In this document: positions 14,646-25,449 of the stretch, one piece after another | How the letters are laid out: the number at the start of each line of letters is the position of its first letter | Numbering within the stretch: position 1 is the first letter of the stretch | Assembly (NCBI GenBank): GCA_023053545.1 | Contig: JAKZAN010000154.1 | Span: 5,001-69,000, forward strand | Source: Lepidurus packardi | Taxonomy: Eukaryota > Arthropoda > Branchiopoda > Notostraca > Triopsidae | Direction of reading: 5' to 3' | DNA: 64,000 nt | Notes under the pieces: model-generated | Told to the model about the DNA's origin: nothing | Databases searched by the model: none | What the model saw: only the letters and a program-made list of their open reading frames with translations | Position numbers and translations under genes: made by a program

Positions 14646-17600
14646 GGTCAAGTGAGGTGAGGTCAGGTGAGGTCAAGTAAAGTCAAGTAAGGTCAAGTAA
14701 GGTCAGGTGAGGTCAAGTAAAGTCAAGTAAGGTCAAGTGAGGTCGGGTGAGGTCAGGTGAGGTCAGGTGAGGTCAACTAAGGTCAAGTGAGGTCAGGTGA
14801 GGTCAGGTAAAGTCAAGTAAGGTCAAGTAAGGTCAAGTGAGGTGAGGTCAGGTGAGGTCAAGTAAGGTCAAGTGAGGTCAAGTGAGGTGAGGTCAGGTGA
14901 GGTCAGGTGAGGTCAAGTAAGGTCAAGTAAGGTCAAGTGAGGTGAGGTCAAGTAAGGTCAAGTAAGGTCAAGTAAGGTCAAGTGAGGTCAAGTAAGGTCA
15001 AGTAAGGTCAAGTAAGGTAAAGTAAGGTCAAGTGAGGTGAGGTCAGGTGAGGTCAGGTGAGGCCAAGTAAGGTCAAGTAAGGTCAAGTAAGGTCAAGTGA
15101 GGTGAGGTCAGGTGAGGTCAAGTTAGGTCAAGTAAGGTCAAGTGAGGTCAGGTGAGGTCAGGTGAGGTCAAGTAAGGTCAAGTGAGGTGAGGTCAGGTGA
15201 GGTCAAGTAAGGTCAAGTAAGGTCAAGTAAGGTCAAGTAAGGTCAAATGAGGTCAGGTGAGGTCAGGTGAGGTCAGGTGAGGTCAAGTAAGGTCAAGTGA
15301 GGTCAGGTGAGGTCAAGTAAGGTCAAGTAAGGTCAAGTGAGGTGAGGTCAGGTGAGGTGAGGTCAGGTGAGGTGAGGTCAGGTGAGGTCAGGTGAGGTCA
15401 AGTAAGGTCAAGTGAGGTCAAGTGAGGTGAGGTCAGGTGAGGTCAGGTGAGGTCAAGTAAGGTCAAGTGAGGTGAGGTCAAGTAAGGTCAAGTAAGGTCA
15501 AGTAAGGTCAAGTAAGGTCAAGTAAGGTCAAGTGAGGTGAGGTCAGGTGAGGTCAGGTGAGGTCAAGTAAGGTCAAGTGAGGTGAGGTCAAGTAAGGTCA
15601 AGTAAGGTCAAGTAAGGTCAAGTAAGGTCAAGTAAGGTCAAGTAAGGTCACATGAGGTGAGGTCAGGTGAGGTCAAGTAAGGTCAAGTAAGGTCAAGTGA
15701 GGTGAGGTCAGGTGAGGTCAAGTAAGGTCAAGTAAGGTCAAGTGAGGTGAGGTCAAGTAAGGTCAAGTAAGGTCAAGTAAGGTCAAGTAAGGTCAAGTAA
15801 GGTAAAGTAAGGTCAAGTGAGGTGAGGTCAGGTGAGGTCAGGTGAGGTCAGGTGAGGTCAGGTGAGGCCAAGTAAGGTCAAGTAAGGTCAAGTAAGGTCA
15901 AGTGAGGTGAGGTCAGGTGAGGTCAAGTAAGGTCAAGTAAGGTCAAGTGAGGTCAGGTGAGGTCAGGTGAGGTCAAGTAAGGTCAAGTGAGGTGAGGTCA
16001 GGTGAGGTCAAGTAAGGTCAAGTAAGGTCAAGTGAGGTCAGGTGAGGTCAGGTGAGGTCAGGTGAGGTCAGGTGAGGTCAGGTGAGGCCAAGTAAGGTCA
16101 AGTAAGGTCAAGTAAGGTCAAGTGAGGTGAGGTCAGGTGAGGTCAAGTTAGGTCAAGTAAGGTCAAGTGAGGTCAGGTGAGGTCAGGTGAGGTCAAGTAA
16201 GGTCAAGTGAGGTGAGGTCAGGTGAGGTCAAGTAAGGTCAAGTAAGGTCAAGTAAGGTCAAGTAAGGTCAAATGAGGTCAGGTGAGGTCAGGTGAGGTCA
16301 GGTGAGGTCAAGTAAGGTCAAGTGAGGTCAGGTGAGGTCAAGTAAGGTCAAGTAAGGTCAAGTGAGGTGAGGTCAGGTGAGGTGAGGTCAGGTGAGGTGA
16401 GGTCAGGTGAGGTCAGGTGAGGTCAAGTAAGGTCAAGTGAGGTCAAGTGAGGTGAGGTCAGGTGAGGTCAGGTGAGGTCAAGTAAGGTCAAGTGAGGTGA
16501 GGTCAAGTAAGGTCAAGTAAGGTCAAGTAAGGTCAAGTAAGGTCAAGTAAGGTCAAGTGAGGTGAGGTCAGGTGAGGTCAGGTGAGGTCAAGTAAGGTCA
16601 AGTGAGGTGAGGTCAAGTAAGGTCAAGTAAGGTCAAGTAAGGTCAAGTAAGGTCAAGTAAGGTCAAGTAAGGTCACATGAGGTGAGGTCAGGTGAGGTCA
16701 AGTAAGGTCAAGTAAGGTCAAGTGAGGTGAGGTCAGGTGAGGTCAAGTAAGGTCAAGTAAGGTCAAGTGAGGTGAGGTCAAGTAAGGTCAAGTAAGGTCA
16801 AGTAAGGTCAAGTAAGGTCAAGTAAGGTAAAGTAAGGTCAAGTGAGGTGAGGTCAGGTGAGGTCAGGTGAGGTCAGGTGAGGTCAGGTGAGGCCAAGTAA
16901 GGTCAAGTAAGGTCAAGTAAGGTCAAGTGAGGTGAGGTCAGGTGAGGTCAAGTAAGGTCAAGTAAGGTCAAGTGAGGTCAGGTGAGGTCAGGTGAGGTCA
17001 AGTAAGGTCAAGTGAGGTGAGGTCAGGTGAGGTCAAGTAAGGTCAAGTAAGGTCAAGTGAGGTCAGGTGAGGTCAGGTGAGGTCAGGTGAGGTCAGGTGA
17101 GGTCAGGTGAGGTCAAGTAAGGTCAAGTAAGGTCAAGTGAGGTCAGGTGAGGTCAAGTAAGGTCAAGTAAGGTCAAGTGAGGTCAGGCGAGGTCAAGTAA
17201 GGTCAAGTAAGGTCAAGTGAGGTGAGGTCAGGTGAGGTGAGGTCAGGTGAGGTGAGGTCAGGTGAGGTCAAGTAAGGTCAAGTGAGGTCAAGTGAGGTGA
17301 GGTCAGGTGAGGTCAGGTGAGGTCAAGTAAGGTCAAGTGAGGTGAGGTCAAGTAAGGTCAAGTAAGGTCAAGTAAGGTCAAGTGAGGTGAGGTCAGGTGA
17401 GGTCAAGTAAGGTCAAGTAAGGTCAAGTGAGGTGAGGTCAAGTAAGGTCAAGTAAGGTCAAGTAAGGTCAAGTAAGGTAAAGTAAGGTCAAGTGAGGTGA
17501 GGTCAGGTGAGGTCAAGTAAGGTCAAGTAAGGTCAAGTGAGGTGAGGTCAGGTGAGGTCAAGTAAGGTCAAGTAAGGTCAAGTGAGGTCAGGTGAGGTCA

Positions 17601-20122
17601 GGTGAGGTCAAGTAAGGTCAAGTGAGGTGAGGTCAGGTGAGGTCAAGTAAGGTCAAGTAAAGTCAAGTAAGGTCAAATGAGGTCAAGTAAGGTCAAGTAA
17701 GGTCAAGTAAGGTCAAGTGAGGTGAGGTGAGGTCAGGTGAGGTCAAGTAAGGTCAAGTAAGGTCAAGTAAGGTCAAGTGAGGTCAGGTGAGGTCAAGTAA
17801 GGTCAAGTAAGGTCAAGTGAGGTGAGGTCAGGTGAGGTGAGGTCAGGTGAGGTCAGGTGAGGTCAAGTAAGGTCAAGTAAGGTCAAGTGAGGTCAAGTGA
17901 GGTGAGGTCAGGTGAGGTCAGGTGAGGTCAAGTAAGGTCAAGTAAGGTCAAGTGAGGTGAGGTCAAGTAAGGTCAAGTAAGGTCAAGTAAGGTCAAGTAA
18001 GGTCAAGTAAGGTCAAGTAAGGTCAAGTGAGGTGAGGTCAGGTGAGGTCAGTTGAGGTTAAGTAAGGTCAAGTAAGGTCAAGTAAGGTCAAGTGAGGTGA
18101 GGTCAAGTAAGGTCAAGTAAGGTCAAGTGAGGTGAGGTCAAGTAAGGTCACATGAGGTGTGGTCAGGTGAGGTCAAGTAAGGTCAAGTAAGGTCAAGTGA
18201 GGTGAGGTCAAGTAAGGTCAAGTAAGGTCAAGTGAGGTGAGGTCAAGTAAGGTCAAGTAAGGTCAAGTAAGGTAAAGTAAGGTCAAGTGAGGTGAGGTCA
18301 GGTGAGGTCAGGTGAGGTCAGGTGAGGCCAAGTAAGGTCAAGTGAGGTCAGGTGAGGTCAGGTGAGGTCAAGTAAGGTCAAGTGAGGTGAGGTCAGGTGA
18401 GGTCAAGTAAGGTCAAGTAAGGTCAAGTAAGGTCAAATGAGGTCAAGTAAGGTCAAGTAAGGTCAAGTAAGGTCAAGTGAGGTGAGGTGAGGTCAGGTGA
18501 GGTCAAGTAAGGTCAAGTAAGGTCAAGTGAGGTCAGGTGAGGTCAGGTGAGGTCAGGTGAGGTCAAGTAAGGTCAAGTAAGGTCAAGTGAGGTCAGGTGA
18601 GGTCAAGTAAGGTCAAGTAAGGTCAAGTGAGGTGAGGTCAGGTGAGGTGAGGTCAGGTGAGGTCAGGTGAGGTCAAGTAAGGTCAAGTGAGGTCAAGTGA
18701 GGTGAGGTCAGGTGAGGTCAGGTGAGGTCAAGTAAGGTCATGTAAGGTCAAGTGAGGTGAGGTCAAGTAAGGTCAAGTAAGGTCAAGTAAGGTCAAGTAA
18801 GGTCAAGTAAGGTCAGGTGAGGTCAGGTGAGGTCAAGTAAGGTCAAGTAAGGTCAAGTAAGGTCAAGTAAGGTCAAGTAAGGTCAAGTAAGGTCAAGTAA
18901 GGTCAAGTAAGGTAAAGTAAGGTAAAGTAAGGTCAAGTGAGGTGAGGTCAGGTGAGGTCAGGTGAGGTCAGGTGAGGTCAGGTGAGGTCAAGTAAGGTCA
19001 AGTAAGGTCAAGTAAGGTCAAGTAAGGTCAAGTGAGGTCAGGTGAGGTCAAGTAAGGTCAAGTAAGGTCAAGTGAGGTGAGGTCAGGTGAGGTCAAGTAA
19101 GGTCAAGTAAGGTCAAGTAAGGTCAAGTAAGGTCAAATGAGGTCAAGTTAGGTCAAGTAAGGTCAAGTAAGGTCAAATGAGGTCAAGTAAGGTCAAGTAA
19201 GGTCAAGTAAGGTCAAGTGAGGTGAGGTGAGGTCAGGTGAGGTCAAGTGAGGTCAAGTAAGGTCAAGTGAGGTCAGGTGAGGTCAGGTGAGGTCAGGTGA
19301 GGTCAAGTGAGGTCAGGTGAGGTCAGGTAAAGTCAAGTAAGGTCAAGTAAGGTCAAGTGAGGTGAGGTCAGGTGAGGTGAGGTCAGGTGAGGTCAAGTAA
19401 GGTCAAGTGAGGTCAAGTGAGGTGAGGTCAGGTGAGGTCAGGTGAGGTCAAGTAAGGTCAAGTAAGGTCAAGTGAGGTGAGGTCAAGTAAGGTCAAGTAA
19501 GGTCAAGTAAGGTCAAGTGAGGTGAGGTCAGGTGAGGTCAAGTAAGGTCAAGTAAGGTCAAGTAAGGTCAAGTAAGGTCAAGTAAGGTCAAGTAAGGTCA
19601 AGTAAGGTCAAGTGAGGTGAGGTCAAGTAAGGTCAAGTAAGGTCAAGTAAGGTCAAGTAAGGTCAAGTAAGGTCAAGTGAGGTGAGGTCAAGTAAGGTCA
19701 CATGAGGTGAGGTCAGGTGAGGTCAAGTAAGGTCAAGTAAGGTCAAGTGAGGTGAGGTCAAGTAAGGTCAAGTAAGGTCAAGTAAGGTCAAGTAAGGTCA
19801 AGTGAGGTGAGGTCAGGTGAGGTCAAGTAAGGTCAAGTAAGGTCAAGTGAGGTGAGGTCAAGTAAGGTCAAGTAAGGTCAAGTAAGGTAAAGTAAGGTCA
19901 AGTGAGGTGAGGTCAGGTGAGGTCAGGTGAGGTCAGGTGAGGTCAAGTAAGGTCAAGTAAGGTCAAGTAAGGTCAAGTAAGGTCAAGTGAGGTCAGGTGA
20001 GGTCAGGTGAGGTCAAGTAAGGTCAAGTAAGGTCAAGTGAGGTCAGGTGAGGTCAAGTAAGGTCAAGTAAGGTCAAGTGAGGTGAGGTCAGGTGAGGTGA
20101 GGTCAGGTGAGGTGAGGTCAGG
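14646..20122 (-). repeat. Satellite A array, inverted orientation (5.5 kb)
   Basis: Units read AGGTCAAGTA and AGGTCAGGTG on the plus strand, the reverse complement of the arrays to the left. The plus strand is now rich in G and A, so GC skew flips sign here. It mirrors roughly 8.6-13.27 kb. A segment of about 1.0 kb appears duplicated in tandem: CACATGAGGTGAGG landmarks lie near 15650 and 16673 in matching surroundings. That explains most of the length difference from the left arm. Confidence 0.95.
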
Positions 20123-20438
20123 TGAAGATTTCAGTGAATTTTTTTCAATGAGATTTCAGAGAAAATTTCAGTGAAGATTTCAGTGAAATTTTCAGTGAAG
20201 ATTTCAGTGAAATTTTCAGTGAAAATTTCAGTGAAGTTTTCAGTGAATTTTTTTCAATGAGATTTAAGAAAAAATTTCAGTTCAAATTTCTGTGAAATTT
20301 CAAGGAAATTTCTTTCAGTGATATTTCAGTGAAGATTTCAGTTAAAATTTCAGTGAAATTTCAAGGAAATTTCTTTCATTGATATTTCAGTGAAGATTTC
20401 AGTGAAAATTTCAGTGAAGATTTCAGTGAAAATTTCAG
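20123..20438 (+). repeat. Satellite B fragment, forward orientation
   Basis: Inverted satellite A ends abruptly at GAGGTCAGGTGAAGATTTCAG and forward-oriented B begins without the usual junction, sharing only GTGA microhomology. The variant order (T-run CAATGAG, TTTAAGAAAAAATTTC, TTTCAAGGAAATTTC) matches the middle of the first B block. This is a broken, truncated copy. Confidence 0.9.
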
Positions 20439-21048
20439 TGAAATTTTCACTGAAATCTTCACTGAAATATCAATGAAAGAAATTTCCTTGAAATTTCACT
20501 GAAATTTTAACTGAAATCTTCACTGAAATATCACTGAAAGAAATTTCCTTGAAATTTCACAGAAATTTGAACTGAAATTTTTTCTTAAATCTCATTGAAA
20601 AAAATTCACTGAAAACTTCACTGAAATTTTCACTGAAAATTTCACTGAAATCTTCACTGAAAATTTCACTGAAATCTTCACTGAAATTTTCTCTGAAATC
20701 TCATTGAAAAAAATTCACTGAAATCTTCACTGAAATTTTCTCTGAAATCTCATTGAAAAAAATTCACTGAAAACTTCACTGAAATTTTCTCTGAAATCTC
20801 ATTGAAAAAATTCACTGAAAACTTCACTGAAATTTTTACTGAAATTTTCACTGAAATCTTCACTGAAATCTCATTGAAATCATCTGAAATTCATCTGAAA
20901 TCTCAGTGAAAACTTCACTGAAATTTTCACTGAAATCTTCACTGAAATCTCATTGAAATCATCTGAAATTCATCTGAAATCTCAGTGAAAACTTCACTGA
21001 AATTTTCACTGAAATCTTCACTGAAATTTTCACTGAAATAAAGAAAAA
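20439..21048 (-). repeat. Satellite B array, inverted orientation (second fold-back)
   Basis: Units flip from TTTCAGTGAA to TTCACTGAAA at about 20438, across a 5-bp spacer CAGTG flanked by complementary arms. This makes a second, shorter palindrome of about 0.3 kb per arm. The block runs out through ACTGAAATAAAGAAAAAGGTC, the exact reverse complement of the forward A/B junction. A segment with TCATCTGAAATTCATCTG is present twice (about 20880 and 20960), a local duplication of about 80 bp. Confidence 0.92.
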
Positions 21049-23072
21049 GGTCAAGTGAGGTGAGGTCAGGTGAGGTCAAGTAAAGTCAAGTAAGGTCAAG
21101 TAAGGTCAGGTGAGGTCAAGTAAAGTCAAGTAAGGTCAAGTGAGGTCGGGTGAGGTCAGGTGAGGTCAGGTGAGGTCAGGTGAGGTCAAGTAAGGTCAAG
21201 TAAGGTCAAGTAAGGTCAAGTAAGGTCAAGTGAGGTGAGGTCAAGTAAGGTCACATGAGGTGAGGTCAGGTGAGGTCAAGTAAGGTCAAGTAAGGTCAAG
21301 TAAGGTCAAGTAAGGTCAAGTAAGGTCAAGTGAGGTCAAGTGAGGTGAGGTCAAGTAAGGTCACATGAGGTGAGGTCAGGTGAGGTCAAGTAAGGTCAAG
21401 TAAGGTCAAGTAAGGTCAAGTAAGGTCAAGTCAGGTCAAGTGAGGTGAGGTCAAGTAAGGTCAAGTAAGGTCAAGTAAGGTCAAGTGAGGTGAGGTCAAG
21501 TAAGGTCAAGTAAGGTCAAGTAAGGTAAAGTAAGGTCAAGTGAGGTGAGGTCAGGTGAGGTCAGGTGAGGCCAAGTAAGGTCAAGTAAGGTCAAGTAAGG
21601 TCAAGTGAGGTGAGGTCAGGTGAGGTCAAGTTAGGTCAAGTAAGGTCAAGTGAGGTCAGGTGAGGTCAGGTGAGGTCAAGTAAGGTCAAGTGAGGTGAGG
21701 TCAGGTGAGGTCAAGTAAGGTCAAGTAAGGTCAAGTAAGGTCAAATGAGGTCAGGTGAGGTCAGGTGAGGTCAGGTGAGGTCAAGTAAGGTCAAGTGAGG
21801 TCAGGTGAGGTCAAGTAAGGTCAAGTAAGGTCAAGTGAGGTGAGGTCAGGTGAGGTGAGGTCAGGTGAGGTGAGGTCAGGTGAGGTCAGGTGAGGTCAAG
21901 TAAGGTCAAGTGAGGTCAAGTGAGGTGAGGTCAGGTGAGGTCAGGTGAGGTCAAGTAAGGTCAAGTAAGGTCAAGTGAGGTGAGGTCAAGTAAGGTCAAG
22001 TAAGGTCAAGTAAGGTCAAGTAAGGTCAAGTAAGGTCAAGTGAGGTGAGGTCAGGTGAGGTCAGGTGAGGTCAAGTAAGGTCAAGTAAGGTCAAGTGAGG
22101 TGAGGTCAAGTAAGGTCAAGTAAGGTCAAGTAAGGTCAAGTAAGGTCAAGTAAGGTCAAGTAAGGTCACATGAGGTGAGGTCAGGTGAGGTCAAGTAAGG
22201 TCAAGTAAGGTCAAGTGAGGTGAGGTCAGGTGAGGTCAAGTAAGGTCAAGTAAGGTCAAGTGAGGTGAGGTCAAGTAAGGTCAAGTAAGGTCAAGTAAGG
22301 TCAAGTAAGGTCAAGTAAGGTAAAGTAAGGTCAAGTGAGGTGAGGTCAGGTGAGGTCAGGTGAGGTCAGGTGAGGTCAGGTGAGGCCAAGTAAGGTCAAG
22401 TAAGGTCAAGTAAGGTCAAGTGAGGTGAGGTCAGGTGAGGTCAAGTAAGGTCAAGTAAGGTCAAGTGAGGTCAGGTGAGGTCAGGTGAGGTCAAGTAAGG
22501 TCAAGTGAGGTGAGGTCAGGTGAGGTCAAGTAAGGTCAAGTAAGGTCAAGTGAGGTCAGGTGAGGTCAGGTGAGGTCAGGTGAGGTCAGGTGAGGTCAGG
22601 TGAGGTCAAGTAAGGTCAAGTAAGGTCAAGTGAGGTCAGGTGAGGTCAAGTAAGGTCAAGTAAGGTCAAGTGAGGTCAGGCGAGGTCAAGTAAGGTCAAG
22701 TAAGGTCAAGTGAGGTGAGGTCAGGTGAGGTGAGGTCAGGTGAGGTGAGGTCAGGTGAGGTCAAGTAAGGTCAAGTGAGGTCAAGTGAGGTGAGGTCAGG
22801 TGAGGTCAGGTGAGGTCAAGTAAGGTCAAGTGAGGTGAGGTCAAGTAAGGTCAAGTAAGGTCAAGTGAGGTGAGGTCAGGTGAGGTCAAGTAAGGTCAAG
22901 TAAGGTCAAGTGAGGTGAGGTCAAGTAAGGTCAAGTAAGGTCAAGTAAGGTCAAGTAAGGTCAAGTAAGGTCAAGTAAGGTAAAGTAAGGTCAAGTGAGG
23001 TGAGGTCAGGTGAGGTCAAGTAAGGTCAAGTAAGGTCAAGTGAGGTGAGGTCAGGTGAGGTCAAGTAAGGTC
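21049..23072 (-). repeat. Satellite A array, inverted orientation (block 2, 2.0 kb)
   Basis: Starts with the same variant order as the inverted array at 14646 (AAAGTCAAGTAAGG, then GGTCGGGTGAGG). It carries the rare AGGTCAGGCGAGG at about 22675, also found at about 17180. It is therefore a partial copy of the 14.6-17.6 kb segment without its extra 1-kb duplication. It stops at AAGGTCAGTGAAG, where forward satellite B begins. Confidence 0.94.
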
Positions 23073-23327
23073 AGTGAAGTTTTCAGTGAATTGTTTTCAA
23101 TGAGATTTCAGAGAAAATTTCAGTGAAGATTTCAGTGAAATTTTCAGTGAAGATTTCAGTGAAATTTTCAGTGAATTTTCAGTGAAGTTTTCAGTGAATT
23201 GTTTTCAATGAGATTTCAGAGAAAATTTCAGTGAAGATTTCAGTGAAGTTTTCAGAGAATTTTTTTCAATGAGATTTCAGAGAAAATTTCAGTGAAGATT
23301 TCAAGTGAATTTTTTTAATGAGATTTC
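23073..23327 (+). repeat. Satellite B fragment, forward orientation
   Basis: A 255-bp piece that corresponds to the last part of the first B block (about 1810-1955) plus a few extra units. It ends in the same unusual junction AATGAGATTTCACCTTACTG as at 1945-1964. This ties the 23-kb region to the left end of the window as duplicated copies. Confidence 0.9.
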
Positions 23328-25449
23328 ACCTTACTGACCACTTGACCTTACTTGACCTTACTTGACCTCACCTCACTTGACCTTACTTGACCTCACCTCA
23401 CTTGACCTTACTTGACCTCACCTCACTTGACCTTACTTGACCTTACTTGACCTTACTTGACCTCACCTGACCTCACCTCATGTGACCTTACTTGACCTCA
23501 CCTCACTTGACCTTACTTGACCTTACTTGACCTTACTTGACCTCACCTCACTTGACCTTACTTGACCTCACCTGACCTCACCTCACTTGACCTTACCTGA
23601 CCTCACCTGACCTCACTTGACCTCACTTGACCTTACATGACCTCACCTGACCTCACCTCACCTGACCTCACCTCACTTGACCTTACTTGACCTTACTTGA
23701 CCTCACCTGACCTCACCTCACTTGACCTCACTTGACCTTACTTGACCTCACCTGACCTCACCTGACCTCACCTCACTTGACCTTACTTGACCTTACTTGA
23801 CTTTACCTGACCTCACCTGACCTCACTTGACCTTACTTGACCTCACCTGACCTCACCTGATCTCACCTCACTTGACCTCACTTGACCTCACCTGACCTCA
23901 CCTGACCTCACCTCACCTGACCTCACCTCACCTCACCTGACCTCACCTCACCTGACCTCACTTGACCTTACTTGACCTTACTTGACCTCACCTGACCTCA
24001 CCTGACCTCACTTGACCTTACTTGACCTCACTTGACCTCACCTGACCTCACCTCACCTCACTTGACCTTACTTGACCTTACTTGACCTTACTTGACCTCA
24101 TTTGACCTTACTTGACCTTACTTGACCTTACTTGACCTTACTTGACCTTACTTGACCTTACTTGACCTCACCTGACCTCACCTCACTTGACCTTACTTGA
24201 CCTTACTTGACCTTACTTGACCTCACCTGACCTCACCTGACCTCACCTGACCTCACCTCACTTGACCTTACTTTACCTTACTTGACCTTACTTGACCTTA
24301 CTTGACCTTACTTGACCTTACTTGACCTTACTTGACCTCACCTGACCTCACCTGACCTTACTTGACCTTACTTGACCTTACTTGACCTTACTTGACCTTA
24401 CTTGACCTTACTTGACCTTACTTGACCTTACTTGACCTCACCTCACTTGACCTTACTTGACCTCACCTGACCTCACCTCACTTGACCTCACTTGACCTTA
24501 CTTGACCTCACCTGACCTCACCTGACCTCACCTCACCTGACCTCACCTCACTTGACCTTACTTGACCTTACTTGACCTCACCTGACCTCACCTGACCTCA
24601 CTTGACCTTACTTGACCTTACTTGACCTCACCTCACCTCACCTCACTTGACCTTACTTGACCTTACTTGACCTTACTTGACCTCATTTGACCTTACTTGA
24701 CCTTACTTGACCTTACTTGACCTTACTTGACCTCACCTGACCTCACCTCACTTGACCTTACTTGACCTCACCTGACCTCACCTGACCTCACCTGACCTCA
24801 CCTGACCTCACCTCACTTGACCTTACTTTACCTTACTTGACCTTACTTGACCTTACTTGACCTCACCTGACCTCACCTCACTTGACCTTACTTGACCTTA
24901 CTTGACCTCACCTCACTTGACCTTACTTGACCTTACTTGACCTCACCTCACTTGACCTTACTTGACCTTACTTGACCTCACCTGACCTCACCTCATGTGA
25001 CCTTACTTGACCTCACCTCACTTGACCTTACTTGACCTTACTTGACCTCACCTGACCTCACCTGACCTCACCTCACTTGACCTTACTTGACCTTACTTGA
25101 CCTTACTTGACCTCACCTCACTTGACCTTACTTGACCTTACTTGACCTCACCTGACCTCACCTGACCTCACCTCACTTGACCTTACTTGACCTTACTTGA
25201 CCTCACCTGACCTCACCTGACCTCACCTCACCTGACCTCACCTCACTTGACCTTACTTGACCTTACTTGACCTCACCTGACCTCACTTGACCTTACTTGA
25301 CCTTACTTGACCTTACTTGACCTCACCTGACCTCACCTCACCTCACTTGACCTTACTTGACCTTACTTGACCTCACTTGACCTCACCTGACCTCACCTGA
25401 CCTCACCTCACTTGACCTTACTTGACCTTACTTGACCTTACTTGACCTT
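23328..25449 (+). repeat. Satellite A array, forward orientation (block 3)
   Basis: Resumes with CTTACTGACCACTTGACC exactly as at 1956 and follows a similar order of variants (CATGTGACC, TTACATGACC, CACCTGATCTC, CTCATTTGACC), so it is a diverged copy of about 1956-4000. It ends at ACTTGACCTTGAGTTTTCAG, a junction into satellite B different from the others. Confidence 0.95.

Larger units (their letters stand above)
8600..20122. repeat. Giant inverted repeat (palindrome) of satellites A and B, centre ~13.90 kb
   Basis: The left arm (A forward, then B forward) is mirrored by the right arm (B inverted, then A inverted). The arms meet at a spacer of about 52 bp (13875-13926), flanked by GTGAATTGTTTTCAATGA on the left and its reverse complement on the right. 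Rare variants mirror in order: ACCCGACC at 13161/14741, TCGCCTGACC at 11586/17186, ACCACACCTCATG at 10635/18150, TTACATGACC at 10007/18741, doubled TTACTTTACC at 9811/18911, and TAACTTGACCTCATTTG at 9601/19131. The right arm is longer by about 0.1 kb in B and about 0.9 kb more in A. Outer limits are approximate. Confidence 0.85.
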
